Assembly (NCBI GenBank): GCA_910589485.1
Contig: CAJUSW010000003.1
Location: 240,650-304,649 of the forward strand
DNA from: an uncultured Duncaniella sp.
GTDB lineage: Bacteria; Bacteroidota; Bacteroidia; Bacteroidales; Muribaculaceae
Reading direction: 5' to 3'
DNA length: 64,000 bases
The position numbers and the translations under genes are program-made. This document shows, piece after piece, positions 18,617 to 27,285 of this stretch (position 1 is the first letter of the stretch; each line of letters starts with the position of its first letter). The notes beneath the pieces are model-generated. The model had not been told where the DNA came from. It saw only the letters and a list, made by a program, of their open reading frames with translations, and did no database searches.

Positions 18617-19609
18617 ATGATCGACAAAAAAAGATTACAAACTTTTGATTTGGTCAAATTTATTGCCATATTCTGTGTTTTATGGGGGCACATCATTCAG
18701 TTTATATGCGTAGGAACGTGCTATGAGAATCCATTTTATCAGAAAATTTATGCGTTCCATATGCCGCTTTTTATGGCAGTGGTGGGATTCTTCGCATACA
18801 GAGTTCTGTCCGCTTCTTTTATAGATTTAATTAAGAAAAAAATAACCCAACTCATATTACCTGGGCTGGCGTATAGTGTAATCATCTGTATCATAATGAA
18901 ATATACTAACTGGGGGGGGGTATTTGACATCCTCTTATTTAGCCTTTGGTTCTTAAAATCAGCGTTTCTCAGTCTTATTATATTCTATATATGTGCAATA
19001 AATACAAGACTGCGTCCTTATTTTATTGTCATTTCTCTGATTGTAAGTCAGGTCGTGTATTTCTATCAGTTTAATTTGATGTATCCTTGCTTTCTGTTTG
19101 GTGTGGCACTGCATGGATTATGGGGTAGGATAAAGAAGCGGGCCGTGGCCTTGACCGCATTGTCAGGCATCTGCTTCGTTTTTATGCTTATCCCTTGGAA
19201 TGTGGATTTCTGGATAATTCCATCCGGAGGCGTTTACCCATTGTCGTCGGTAAAACAGTTCACAGCATATGCGGGCATGTTCTATTATCGACTTGTCATT
19301 GGTCTGACTGGCTCACTATTCTTTATTATGCTTTGTGAATCAATCTGTTCAAGACTGCATGACAATAAAATTATAGATAGTCTTTCATCCATAGGTCGGG
19401 AGACCCTCGGCATATATCTAATCCAGACGATCATAATCGAGATATTGCTATGGCGGTGGTTTAAGTATGATGGCTCCAATACGATGATCTTTGGCTTTGT
19501 CATAGCTCCAATTGCTTCTGTTATTGTTTTGGCACTCTGCTTAATTGGAATCCGTATATTGCGGATGTCAAAATACAGCGCATTGCTTTTTCTTGGCGAG
19601 AAAAGATAA
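18617..19609 (+). CDS. Acyltransferase family 3 with internal G9 tract (in frame as sequenced)
   Basis: A 330-residue integral-membrane acyltransferase starting KKRLQTFDLVKFIAIFCV, with the conserved histidine in LWGHIIQF and the FHMPLFMAVVGFF motif. Nine G (18912-18920) lie inside the frame at about residue 98, encoding Trp-Gly-Gly-Val. The frame is intact, so the gene is in the on state. Gain or loss of one G would truncate the protein after about 100 residues. It is the only one of the four family-3 genes that is in frame here. Confidence 0.9.
   Translation: MIDKKRLQTFDLVKFIAIFCVLWGHIIQFICVGTCYENPFYQKIYAFHMPLFMAVVGFFAYRVLSASFIDLIKKKITQLILPGLAYSVIICIIMKYTNWGGVFDILLFSLWFLKSAFLSLIIFYICAINTRLRPYFIVISLIVSQVVYFYQFNLMYPCFLFGVALHGLWGRIKKRAVALTALSGICFVFMLIPWNVDFWIIPSGGVYPLSSVKQFTAYAGMFYYRLVIGLTGSLFFIMLCESICSRLHDNKIIDSLSSIGRETLGIYLIQTIIIEILLWRWFKYDGSNTMIFGFVIAPIASVIVLALCLIGIRILRMSKYSALLFLGEKR
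18912..18920 (+). repeat. G9 homopolymer inside acyltransferase gene
   Basis: Nine G within the coding frame. With 9 the frame is open; 8 or 10 would shift it. It is the same tract type as in the other three acyltransferase-3 genes of the locus. Confidence 0.72.
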
Positions 19610-19624
19610 ATATAACATATTCAG

Positions 19625-20518
19625 ATGATCAGGATAGCGCAAATAATACCTTACTTCGGCAAATGGCCCGAGTGGATGCCCCTATACTTATATTCATGTG
19701 GTAGGAATCCGATGGTAGATTTCATATTCTATACTGACTGTGAAATACCTGAAACAACCTACTCTAACACTAAATTTATCAAAATTTCATTTGATGATTA
19801 TTGTAAATTGGTGGGGGAACGTTTAGGTATTGATTATCAGATATCAAAGGCATATAAACTGACTGACTTGAAACCTTTTATCGGTAAAGTTCACGAAAAA
19901 GAGTTACTTGGATATGATTGGTGGGGATTCGGAGATATTGATTTAATATATGGGGACTTATCAATGCTAATAAACGATGATAATTTAAAGAAATATGACA
20001 TTCTTACCACACACAACTACCACATAGCCGGACATTGCACTTTCGTGCGTAACAATGAATTCTTTCGAAACCTATGTCTGAAAATAGTCAATTGGAAATA
20101 TCGACTATCAGATGAAAAGCATTATGGATTTGATGAGGCCGAGTGGTCCAACCTTTTATATCCTAATATCAAATGGCCATTGACAATCTATAGCAAGATC
20201 TTATCCAAAATATCGCCAAAAGTATTCAATCCATTTATGAATTTTGCCAATAGGGTACTTAATCCAAGGCAACTTTTTAAGGAGTATTTTACAAGCCCCA
20301 TACCCAAAGATAATTTAAAATGGACATACAACACACGAAAATCCAGTATTTATTCGCCATGCGGTAAGGAATTGCCATATCTTCATTTCTTGTTTTTCAA
20401 GAAAACGCCTTGGCTTGAAACTGAGAATTATTGGAAAGCCGGATACTATAGAATAAAAATGCCATTTGATAAGTGTAACTATATATATATAGACACTTAT
20501 GGAATCAGTAACGATTAG
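19625..20518 (+). CDS. Putative glycosyltransferase, DUF6625-like
   Basis: 297 residues, start IRIAQIIPYFGKWPEWMPLY. The central WWGFGDIDLIYGDL holds a DxD-like motif near 107-109, as in GT-A enzymes using a metal ion. From memory, this resembles the DUF6625 proteins common in bacterial polysaccharide loci. The function is inferred from the acidic motif and from lying between glycosyltransferase and acyltransferase genes. No sugar can be assigned. Confidence 0.65.
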   Translation: MIRIAQIIPYFGKWPEWMPLYLYSCGRNPMVDFIFYTDCEIPETTYSNTKFIKISFDDYCKLVGERLGIDYQISKAYKLTDLKPFIGKVHEKELLGYDWWGFGDIDLIYGDLSMLINDDNLKKYDILTTHNYHIAGHCTFVRNNEFFRNLCLKIVNWKYRLSDEKHYGFDEAEWSNLLYPNIKWPLTIYSKILSKISPKVFNPFMNFANRVLNPRQLFKEYFTSPIPKDNLKWTYNTRKSSIYSPCGKELPYLHFLFFKKTPWLETENYWKAGYYRIKMPFDKCNYIYIDTYGISND

Positions 20519-20529
20519 AAATAATAGAG

Positions 20530-21456
20530 ATGCCTGAGATTTCAATAATACTGGCGGCCTATAATGCCGAGAAAACGATTAATCGTATGCTGGATTCGAT
20601 AATCTGCCAAACTTTCTCCGATTGGGAACTGATAGCAATCGATGACGGTTCGTCAGATTCAACTGGCAGAATTCTCGATAATTATGCAGGAAAAGACAAT
20701 CGCATAAGGGTTATACATAAAAAAAATGGAGGTGTCGCAGCCGCACGTCAAGATGGAATTGATTCGGCCGAGGGAGAATACACCATCCACGCCGATGCCG
20801 ATGATTGGGTTGAGCCTGATATGCTTGAGGATATGCATGATGTGGCTAAAAAAGATAATGCTGACATAGTTATCGCTGATTTTTTTACAGATGCTAATGG
20901 TAAATCCATAATAACTATCCAGCAACCCACATCTCTCACTCGCGAGGATGTACTCTACGGTCTTTATGCCAAAGGTCTCTTTGGAGGCCTTTGTCATAAA
21001 CTGATTAAAAAATCAGTTTATGACAAAGCTTCAGCTTTTTTTATCCCTGGAATTAATTATTGTGAAGATTTACTTGTCTTGACACAGATACTGAGCAGGA
21101 CAACACCTAAAATCTCTTATATTCCCAAGGCCTACTATCATTATGTGGTAAATGGAGAATCATTAACACAGAAAGTTTCCGCAGATGGGCTGAAATCCAT
21201 GCGTCGCTTCCATAAAGAGGCTATCAAATTTTTACCAGATGATAAAAATTATCAGAAAGTAAAAAACTCGTTTGACAAAAACGAGTTTACGGTCTATTTC
21301 ACAAATAGGCTCTATTCTAATAGATCAGAACTTCAAGAAGAATACCGCAGGCTTAAACCTATTCTGCTCGTATCCTCCGGATTGAGATGGCGGATAGGAT
21401 ATTTATGCATTGGACTGGGGTGGACATTCTTAGCTCACCGTCTCATAAGGTTCTAA
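20530..21456 (+). CDS. Glycosyltransferase family 2
   Basis: A 308-residue GT2 enzyme: ISIILAAYNAEKTINRMLDS, WELIAIDDGSSDSTG and the HADADDWVEPDM acidic motif. The YCEDLLVLTQIL segment matches the catalytic ED region. The stop codon TAA shares a base with the ATG of the following acetyltransferase (TAATG), so the two are coupled. Confidence 0.88.
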   Translation: MPEISIILAAYNAEKTINRMLDSIICQTFSDWELIAIDDGSSDSTGRILDNYAGKDNRIRVIHKKNGGVAAARQDGIDSAEGEYTIHADADDWVEPDMLEDMHDVAKKDNADIVIADFFTDANGKSIITIQQPTSLTREDVLYGLYAKGLFGGLCHKLIKKSVYDKASAFFIPGINYCEDLLVLTQILSRTTPKISYIPKAYYHYVVNGESLTQKVSADGLKSMRRFHKEAIKFLPDDKNYQKVKNSFDKNEFTVYFTNRLYSNRSELQEEYRRLKPILLVSSGLRWRIGYLCIGLGWTFLAHRLIRF

Positions 21457-22013
21457 TGATTACTACAAAGAAAGAACTCAATCGTTATCTTACGCTTGAC
21501 AAAAAAGTGTATGGAATAACGAAGAAACGCCCCTCATTTTATGGTGACTGGCATTGGAAATTCCTTATAGCCCTCCGCCATGAAGAGTATCACTTTGCTC
21601 AGTCCGGTTGCTATCATCGTATTATGAAACGTTTCTGGGCGATGCTCCACACCCATTATGGAGTGAAAATGGGCTGGGATATTCCCATCAACACATTCGG
21701 ACCAGGACTGAAGATAAATCACTTTGGCCTTATTGTAGTAAATGCCAATGCCAGAATTGGAGCTTTCTGCGATATACACCAAGGTGTAAATATCGGCCAA
21801 CACGGCTTGCATCAGAATGATGTACCTATAATCGGCGATAACGTATGGATTGGTCCCGGAGCTAAAATCTTCGGGAAAATCACCATACCATCCCGATGTG
21901 CCATTGGTGCTAATTCTGTAGTCAACAAGAGTTTTGAAGAGGAAAATATAACAATCGCTGGAATCCCGGCAAAGAAAATCAGCGACAAAGGCAATCCATA
22001 CATTAAATCATGA
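21456..22013 (+). CDS. Hexapeptide-repeat acetyltransferase (CysE/LbH type)
   Basis: 185 residues from ATG 21456; an upstream start at 21387 would add residues encoded inside the previous gene and is rejected. The C-terminal left-handed beta-helix is clear (PINTFGPGLKINHFG, VNANARIGAFCDIHQGVNIG, VWIGPGAKIFGKITI, GANSVVNKSF, GIPAKKIS). The histidines in HFG and DIHQG fit the acetyl-CoA dependent active site of the serine-acetyltransferase family. It probably acetylates a capsule sugar precursor. Confidence 0.87.
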   Translation: MITTKKELNRYLTLDKKVYGITKKRPSFYGDWHWKFLIALRHEEYHFAQSGCYHRIMKRFWAMLHTHYGVKMGWDIPINTFGPGLKINHFGLIVVNANARIGAFCDIHQGVNIGQHGLHQNDVPIIGDNVWIGPGAKIFGKITIPSRCAIGANSVVNKSFEEENITIAGIPAKKISDKGNPYIKS

Positions 22014-22705
22014 TTCCCAAAATAATACATTACTGCTGGTTTGGTGGATCTCCATTGCCTGACGATGTCAAGGCATATATTACCACATGGTGTGAAAATT
22101 TCCCTGATTTTGAAATCAAACAATGGGATGAGAGTAACTTCGACGTAAACCGTTTACTTTATACACGTCAAGCCTATTTTGCTAGGAAATATGCCTTCGT
22201 CAGCGATGTGGCCCGTTTATATGCCCTCGCTACCGATGGTGGCCTCTATCTTGACACTGATATTCTTATAAAGAAACCATTCCCAGAAGAATGGTTCGAT
22301 CTAGAGGGTTTCGGCAGCTTTGAACATGATAAGTATGTAGAAACTGGTCTGATAGCTTCATCTAAAGGAGGTTCTATCATATCCGAATTTCTTGAGTATT
22401 ACAAAACTTTTAGTTTTTTCAAAGGATTGACTTTCGATATGACCACCAATGTTATTCGTTTTACACGCTTCATGCAGTCCCGAGGGTTTGAGATGAATAA
22501 CAACGAACAGAGTGTTGATAAGTTTACCTTATTTCCCCAGCAATTATTGTGTGGTAAAGACTGGCAAAAAGGCAGGTATGATGATGAAACAACCTTCGCA
22601 GTCCATGATTATTCAAACTCATGGAACACTAAAAGTTCTACTCTCAAGTTCTATATATCCAATGCAATAATTGTTATAAAATACATTTTAAGGGCAATTA
22701 TGTAG
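22010..22705 (+). CDS. Glycosyltransferase, GT32-like (DXD sugar-binding)
   Basis: A 231-residue protein starting IPKIIHYCWFGGSPLPDDV, the typical beginning of the Gly_transf_sug (GT32/OCH1-like) family, with AFVSDVARLYALATDGGLYLD reduced to its key part: the GGLYLDTDI DxD site near residue 85. Such enzymes transfer mannose, galactose or GlcNAc. ATG overlaps the previous stop by 4 bp. Confidence 0.85.
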   Translation: MIPKIIHYCWFGGSPLPDDVKAYITTWCENFPDFEIKQWDESNFDVNRLLYTRQAYFARKYAFVSDVARLYALATDGGLYLDTDILIKKPFPEEWFDLEGFGSFEHDKYVETGLIASSKGGSIISEFLEYYKTFSFFKGLTFDMTTNVIRFTRFMQSRGFEMNNNEQSVDKFTLFPQQLLCGKDWQKGRYDDETTFAVHDYSNSWNTKSSTLKFYISNAIIVIKYILRAIM

Positions 22706-22709
22706 AACC

Positions 22710-23750
22710 ATGATAAATCCAAAAGTATCCATAATTGTGCCATGCTATGGTGTCGAGAAGTATCTCGACAGGTGCATGGAGTCATTGCTCAATCAATCTC
22801 TTCAAGAGATCGAAATTATCCTTGTTGATGACGGAAGTCCTGATAAAGTGCCGCAGATGTGCGACAATTATGCAAAACAAGACTTTCGGGTTCGAGTAAT
22901 ACACAAAGTTAATGGTGGACTTGGTTTTGCCCGAAACTCAGGACTTGAGATAGCAACTGGCGATTATGTAGCATTTGTTGACTCCGACGACTATGTTGAT
23001 ACGACCATGTATCAGTCACTTTACGACGAAGCTATAAAATATAACGCCGATGCCGTTTTTTGCGGATTCAAACAAGAAATAATGACTGGACAATGGATTG
23101 ATTCAAGAGAAGTTGACACTACAGCGCATTTTCAAGGCTCAGAGTTGACCAATTTTATGCTCGATATGGTAGCTTCCACACCAAATGAACCAATAGAAAG
23201 ACGTTATTATATGTCAGTCTGGCATGCGATATATCGTAATAAGATAATCCAGGATTATTCTTTAAAATTTTTATCCGAGAGAGAGGTTGTTTCAGAGGAT
23301 ATACCGTTTCAAGTGGATTTCTTAAAAAAGGCAAGCAAGTTGATATACATTCCTCAAAATTTATACTATTACTGTAAGAATTCAGCCTCTTTATCATCTA
23401 CATATAACAGGGCGAAATTTAATCGTTTCAAGGATCTATATCAAACTTTAACGAAAAAATTAAATGGAATAGACGGAGGAGATCAGAGATCCGGTAGACT
23501 TTTTATCGGCTATTGCAGGACACAGCTTAACCATCTGATGCTGTCATCAGAACCCCGCAAACTTAATAGGATAAAAGAGATTACTAATGATGAAATCTGG
23601 AAATACTTTCGTCAGAATTATCCTGTGAGTAATTTTTCAAGATTAGATCATCGAATTGTATATTGGCTAATTTTGCATAAATGTGATATACTCCTATACT
23701 TAAATTCAAAGATGATTAATCTAATTAGGTGTAAATTATTCATGAAATAG
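22710..23750 (+). CDS. Glycosyltransferase family 2
   Basis: A 346-residue GT2 enzyme: VSIIVPCYGVEKYLDRCMES, IEIILVDDGSPDKVP and the FVDSDDYVDT motif. SEREVVSEDIPFQVDFL contains the ED catalytic pair. This EpsJ/WcaA-like type is frequent in Bacteroidota capsules. It lies directly before the polymerase gene. Confidence 0.88.
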   Translation: MINPKVSIIVPCYGVEKYLDRCMESLLNQSLQEIEIILVDDGSPDKVPQMCDNYAKQDFRVRVIHKVNGGLGFARNSGLEIATGDYVAFVDSDDYVDTTMYQSLYDEAIKYNADAVFCGFKQEIMTGQWIDSREVDTTAHFQGSELTNFMLDMVASTPNEPIERRYYMSVWHAIYRNKIIQDYSLKFLSEREVVSEDIPFQVDFLKKASKLIYIPQNLYYYCKNSASLSSTYNRAKFNRFKDLYQTLTKKLNGIDGGDQRSGRLFIGYCRTQLNHLMLSSEPRKLNRIKEITNDEIWKYFRQNYPVSNFSRLDHRIVYWLILHKCDILLYLNSKMINLIRCKLFMK

Positions 23751-23761
23751 TAGTCTGGATT

Positions 23762-24919
23762 ATGTTTATATTTGAAATTCTGATATATGTATTTTTTGCG
23801 TATTTTATGTATTCATTGGCCAGAAGATCAGATGAGCTATATCCCAATGAAGAAGTATGGGACTTTAACATTATATTATACATAGCTTTTTTTACAATAA
23901 TCTCAGCTATAAAGTATTGTGTGGGTGGAGACTATTTTTCCTATGCAAGAATTTTCGAAGAAGGAATGATAGTTGAAGAACGCGCTGACCAAGAAATAAT
24001 CTGGAACACAATAGTTGAAATCAGTGGTAATTTACACCTCCATTCTGGAATCGGATTTGGAATATGTGCTTTTCTTCAAATTTATTTCTTAGTAAAAGCT
24101 TGCGGGGATAAAAAATATTTGCTGATTACTCTCCCAGTGGTAATGTTTGGTTCAAGATATTTTATAGACATGGAGGGAGCTATAAGGCAAATGACAGCAG
24201 CTTGCTTTTTTATCTGGTTTAGCAAGTTTATAGTCGAGAGGAAATTGCTGAAATATGTTGTCTGTGTATTCATTGCCTCGTGCTTCCATCATTCAGCCTT
24301 AATTCTCTTACCATTATATTTGATACCGCCAGGGTTTACATTGTCCGATAAGCCCAAAATGATGACCGCAATTTTTCTTGCCTGCGTTATGCTTGGATTT
24401 ACTCCACAGTTTAATAATGTTGTTCCCTATATTGAAAATCTTGCTGTTCTATTTGGTTACTCGGGATATGAAAGTAGAGTGTCAGTGTTTCTAACTGACG
24501 CTAGTGCGCAGGAGGCTCTTTCTTTTGGCCCGATGATGTTGTCATATCTATTAACCGCATTAGCCATTATTTGGTTTGGGCCACTAATAAGAAGAAAATA
24601 TTTAGCAGACAGCGAATTATTAAATTTATGGTATAATTTGTCCTTCGTCTATGCATGTGCATATTTTTTGATAGCCAATACTAGCCATTTCTTCATACGA
24701 CCAGTCCAATATTTGGAATTTTCCCAAATGATGACGGCTGCATTGTTATTATATACGCTCATTAATGAAATGCAAGTCGGTAATTATAAATATTATGCAA
24801 TTGGATTTATAATAGTTTTATGGACAAATATATCATGGGATATTATGAAAAATTATGAAAATCCATATAATCTTTCTTCTTACAAGACTATACTGTTCAA
24901 TTCCAAGCGTCCGATATAA
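23762..24919 (+). CDS. EpsG-like polysaccharide polymerase (Wzy role)
   Basis: A 385-residue membrane protein with about ten helices. The early segment YCVGGDYFSYARIFEEG resembles the GxDxxxY motif of the EpsG family, which polymerises repeat units on the periplasmic side in Wzy-dependent pathways. FIDMEGAIRQMTAACFFIW and the histidine in FHHSALIL also match the family pattern. No other polymerase candidate was found in the locus. Confidence 0.8.
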   Translation: MFIFEILIYVFFAYFMYSLARRSDELYPNEEVWDFNIILYIAFFTIISAIKYCVGGDYFSYARIFEEGMIVEERADQEIIWNTIVEISGNLHLHSGIGFGICAFLQIYFLVKACGDKKYLLITLPVVMFGSRYFIDMEGAIRQMTAACFFIWFSKFIVERKLLKYVVCVFIASCFHHSALILLPLYLIPPGFTLSDKPKMMTAIFLACVMLGFTPQFNNVVPYIENLAVLFGYSGYESRVSVFLTDASAQEALSFGPMMLSYLLTALAIIWFGPLIRRKYLADSELLNLWYNLSFVYACAYFLIANTSHFFIRPVQYLEFSQMMTAALLLYTLINEMQVGNYKYYAIGFIIVLWTNISWDIMKNYENPYNLSSYKTILFNSKRPI

Positions 24920-24927
24920 CTGGTTAA

Positions 24928-25476
24928 ATGATTATGGATCAGTCGTTAACACGATTAAATGAGGACAAACGAAGATATGGATGTTCACTGCCATCCTTAA
25001 AAGATTGGTTTGTCAATAACGAGAGTTGGTATCTATACCAATTGATAAGGCATGTGAGATTGCAGGAATATCATAAAACTAAAGGTGGATGGCATAAGTT
25101 AGCATATTGGTATCATTGGTATAGATATAAGAAATTAAGTTTTAATCTTCATATTACACTTTATCCTAACACTATTGATGGTGGGTTGCGTATCTACCAT
25201 TCTGGTAGTTTTATCCACATCGGTCCAAATTGTCGGATTGGTAAAAACTGTACCTTGTTGCCTGGAGTAGTGTTTGGCAACAAACAAGAGGAGGAAACAG
25301 ACGGATTAACTATCGTTGGCGATAATTGTTACTTTGGTCTTAATGCGAAAATTTTCGGCCCTTTGACTATTGGTAACAATGTGACTGTCGGGGCTAATGC
25401 TGTTGTAACCAAGGATATTCCTGACAATGCGATTGTGGTAGGGATACCAGCTAAAATATTACGGTTCAAATGTTAA
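24928..25476 (+). CDS. Hexapeptide-repeat serine acetyltransferase-like enzyme
   Basis: 182 residues, ending in a left-handed beta-helix (GLRIYHSGSFIHIGPNCRIG, GDNCYFGLNAKIFGPLTI, TVGANAVVTKDI, VGIPAKIL). It is one of four hexapeptide acetyltransferases in the locus. The start could be ATG 24928 or ATG 24934. It ends 8 bp before the out-of-frame acetyltransferase. Confidence 0.86.
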   Translation: MIMDQSLTRLNEDKRRYGCSLPSLKDWFVNNESWYLYQLIRHVRLQEYHKTKGGWHKLAYWYHWYRYKKLSFNLHITLYPNTIDGGLRIYHSGSFIHIGPNCRIGKNCTLLPGVVFGNKQEEETDGLTIVGDNCYFGLNAKIFGPLTIGNNVTVGANAVVTKDIPDNAIVVGIPAKILRFKC

Positions 25477-25484
25477 ACATTCTT

Positions 25485-26083
25485 ATGGGGGGTAAACGCC
25501 TTCCTTCCTTTCAATCGGTTATCTAATTGATAAATTAGAATCTTACTTTTACAAGCGGTGTTTCAAAAAGTGTGGATCAAATGTCTATCTTAGACCTTCG
25601 TCTTCCGACATAAAAGGCCTAGCAAACATCTCCATTGGAGACAATGTCTCTATCCCTAAATATTCGACAATCTACTCCACAGAAGCATCACTAATAATTG
25701 AAGACAATGTAATCTTTGGTCCGAAACCAACCATAATAACTGGCGACCACCGGATAGATGTCATGGGGGTGCCAATTGTCCACTCTCATGAAAAACTTCC
25801 TGAAAATGATGCAGATGTAATCATTGAGGAAGATGTGTGGACTGGCACTAATGTGGTAATTCTTAAGGGTGTTACCATCGGAAGAGGGAGTGTGGTGGCT
25901 GCCGGTGCTGTCGTAAATAAGTCTTGTCCTCCCTATTCTATTTTAGGTGGTGTCCCTGCAAAAGTCTTGAAATATAGATTTACTGTTGATGAAATTATTG
26001 AGCATGAGTCAAAAATCTATAGACACGAGGATAGATATTCTCGTAAAGATCTTGAATCATCTCGTTCAATCAAATTCCAATGA
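25485..26083 (+). CDS. Hexapeptide acetyltransferase (maltose/virginiamycin type), frame interrupted near its start
   Basis: The longest ATG-started frame begins at 25763, but coding sequence of the same protein runs upstream in that frame to 25511 (SIGYLIDKLESYFYKRCF, CGSNVYLRPSSS, ISIGDNVSIP, IITGDHRIDVMGVP), matching the usual ~200-residue length of this family. An in-frame TAA at 25493 and no start codon leave it headless. ATG 25485 reads MGGKRLPSF, then a (CCTT)3 repeat, and is out of frame. With four CCTT units it would read MGGKRLPSFLSIGYLIDKL continuously. Either phase-variable and off, or frameshifted. The hexapeptide domain is intact through GGVPAKVLKYRF. Confidence 0.75.
25499..25510 (+). 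repeat. (CCTT)3 tetranucleotide repeat
   Basis: Three CCTT units lie between ATG 25485 and the acetyltransferase reading frame. Counting shows one or four units would put the ATG in frame. Three units is short for a slippage tract, so this may be an ordinary frameshift. Confidence 0.5.
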
Positions 26084-26242
26084 CGACTGAGTAAAATATA
26101 TGGCTAATAAGGGAATAAAATTTCCAAGATTGGATTGTGGCGTTATGTAGAGGCTGTTTCAAAACAGGCGTAGCCTCTTGAGGATGTTCTTGAACGTAAT
26201 AGTTAATCATAATAACATATTGCATAACCCGATAATTAATTT

Positions 26243-27283
26243 ATGAGGAAAAAAGTACTTGTTGTTGCCACCTCGCGCAAAACACGTGGAGGCATAACAT
26301 CAGTTATCAAGGCGCATGAGGCCAGTTGGCAGTGGAAACGCTTTCATTGCCATTGGGTGCAGACACATCGGGATGGACCATCATGGAGGAAGATATGGTA
26401 TTTCATAAGCGGAATGGCCGACTTCATTGTCAGGCTTCCTTTTTACGATATAGTTCATATTCATACAGCAGATTATGGCACGGAGAAGCGAAAGAGGATA
26501 TTTGCCCGTCTGACAAAGTTATGCAGGAAGAAACTGATTGTCCATCTTCACTCTTCTGGACCGGAGTTTTCAATTGGAGGTGAGCATAAGGAACTCTACC
26601 GCTATTCTTTCACTCATGCCGATAAAATCATTGCACTGTCAAAGATGTGGAGAGATGAGATTATAAAAGCTTATCCTATCCCAGATGAGAAGGTAGAAAT
26701 TCTTTACAATCCATGTCCGACCGTCCGACCGTCGGATTCATCCGAAAGAGAAAAATACATACTATTTGCCGGCACACTCACTCATCGAAAGGGATATGAC
26801 GACCTCATCAAAGCATTTGCTTGTATTGCCGACAGATTTCCAGATTGGCAACTTAAACTAGCTGGTAATGGTGAAATTGAAAATGGCAAACAGTTGGTGT
26901 CTAAACTTGGCATAAGCAATCAGGTTGACTTCCTTGGTTGGATCAATGGAGAGGAAAAAGATAAGGTGTTTCGTCATGCTTCCATCTATTGCCTTCCAAG
27001 CTATTCGGAGGGATTCCCGATGGGTGTTCTCGACGCGTGGGCGTATCATCTGCCGGTTATTACAACTCCGGTTGGTGGCATTCCTGACGTTGCCAAGATT
27101 GGAGAAAACTTGCTTCTATTCACACCTGGGAATGTAGCTCAACTATCAGAGATATTAGATAGTTTAATTTCAGATAAAAAACTCTATGAGAAACTGACAG
27201 AGTCGTCAAGAGATTTCGCTCAAAATAGGTTTAGTGTTCCTATGCTAACCTCTCAGCTAAGTCTAATTTATACTAATCTATAA
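26243..27283 (+). CDS. Glycosyltransferase family 4
   Basis: A 346-residue GT-B enzyme: KVLVVATSRKTRGGITSVI near the start, FAGTLTHRKGYDDLIKAF in the donor domain, LAGNGEIENGK, and the final SYSEGFPMGVLDAWAYHLPV E-x7-E motif. It retains configuration when adding its sugar. The 160 bp before it hold no gene. Confidence 0.88.
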   Translation: MRKKVLVVATSRKTRGGITSVIKAHEASWQWKRFHCHWVQTHRDGPSWRKIWYFISGMADFIVRLPFYDIVHIHTADYGTEKRKRIFARLTKLCRKKLIVHLHSSGPEFSIGGEHKELYRYSFTHADKIIALSKMWRDEIIKAYPIPDEKVEILYNPCPTVRPSDSSEREKYILFAGTLTHRKGYDDLIKAFACIADRFPDWQLKLAGNGEIENGKQLVSKLGISNQVDFLGWINGEEKDKVFRHASIYCLPSYSEGFPMGVLDAWAYHLPVITTPVGGIPDVAKIGENLLLFTPGNVAQLSEILDSLISDKKLYEKLTESSRDFAQNRFSVPMLTSQLSLIYTNL

Positions 27284-27285
27284 CA

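Noticed and set aside
25763..26083. A 106-residue acetyltransferase starting at ATG 25763
   Set aside because: Clear coding sequence of the same protein continues upstream in frame; the ATG is internal.
26140..26200. Sequence resembling an insertion-sequence end near GAGGCTGTTTCAAAA
   Set aside because: Only one end-like stretch and a 6-bp stem; no transposase fragment or second end found between 26084 and 26242.
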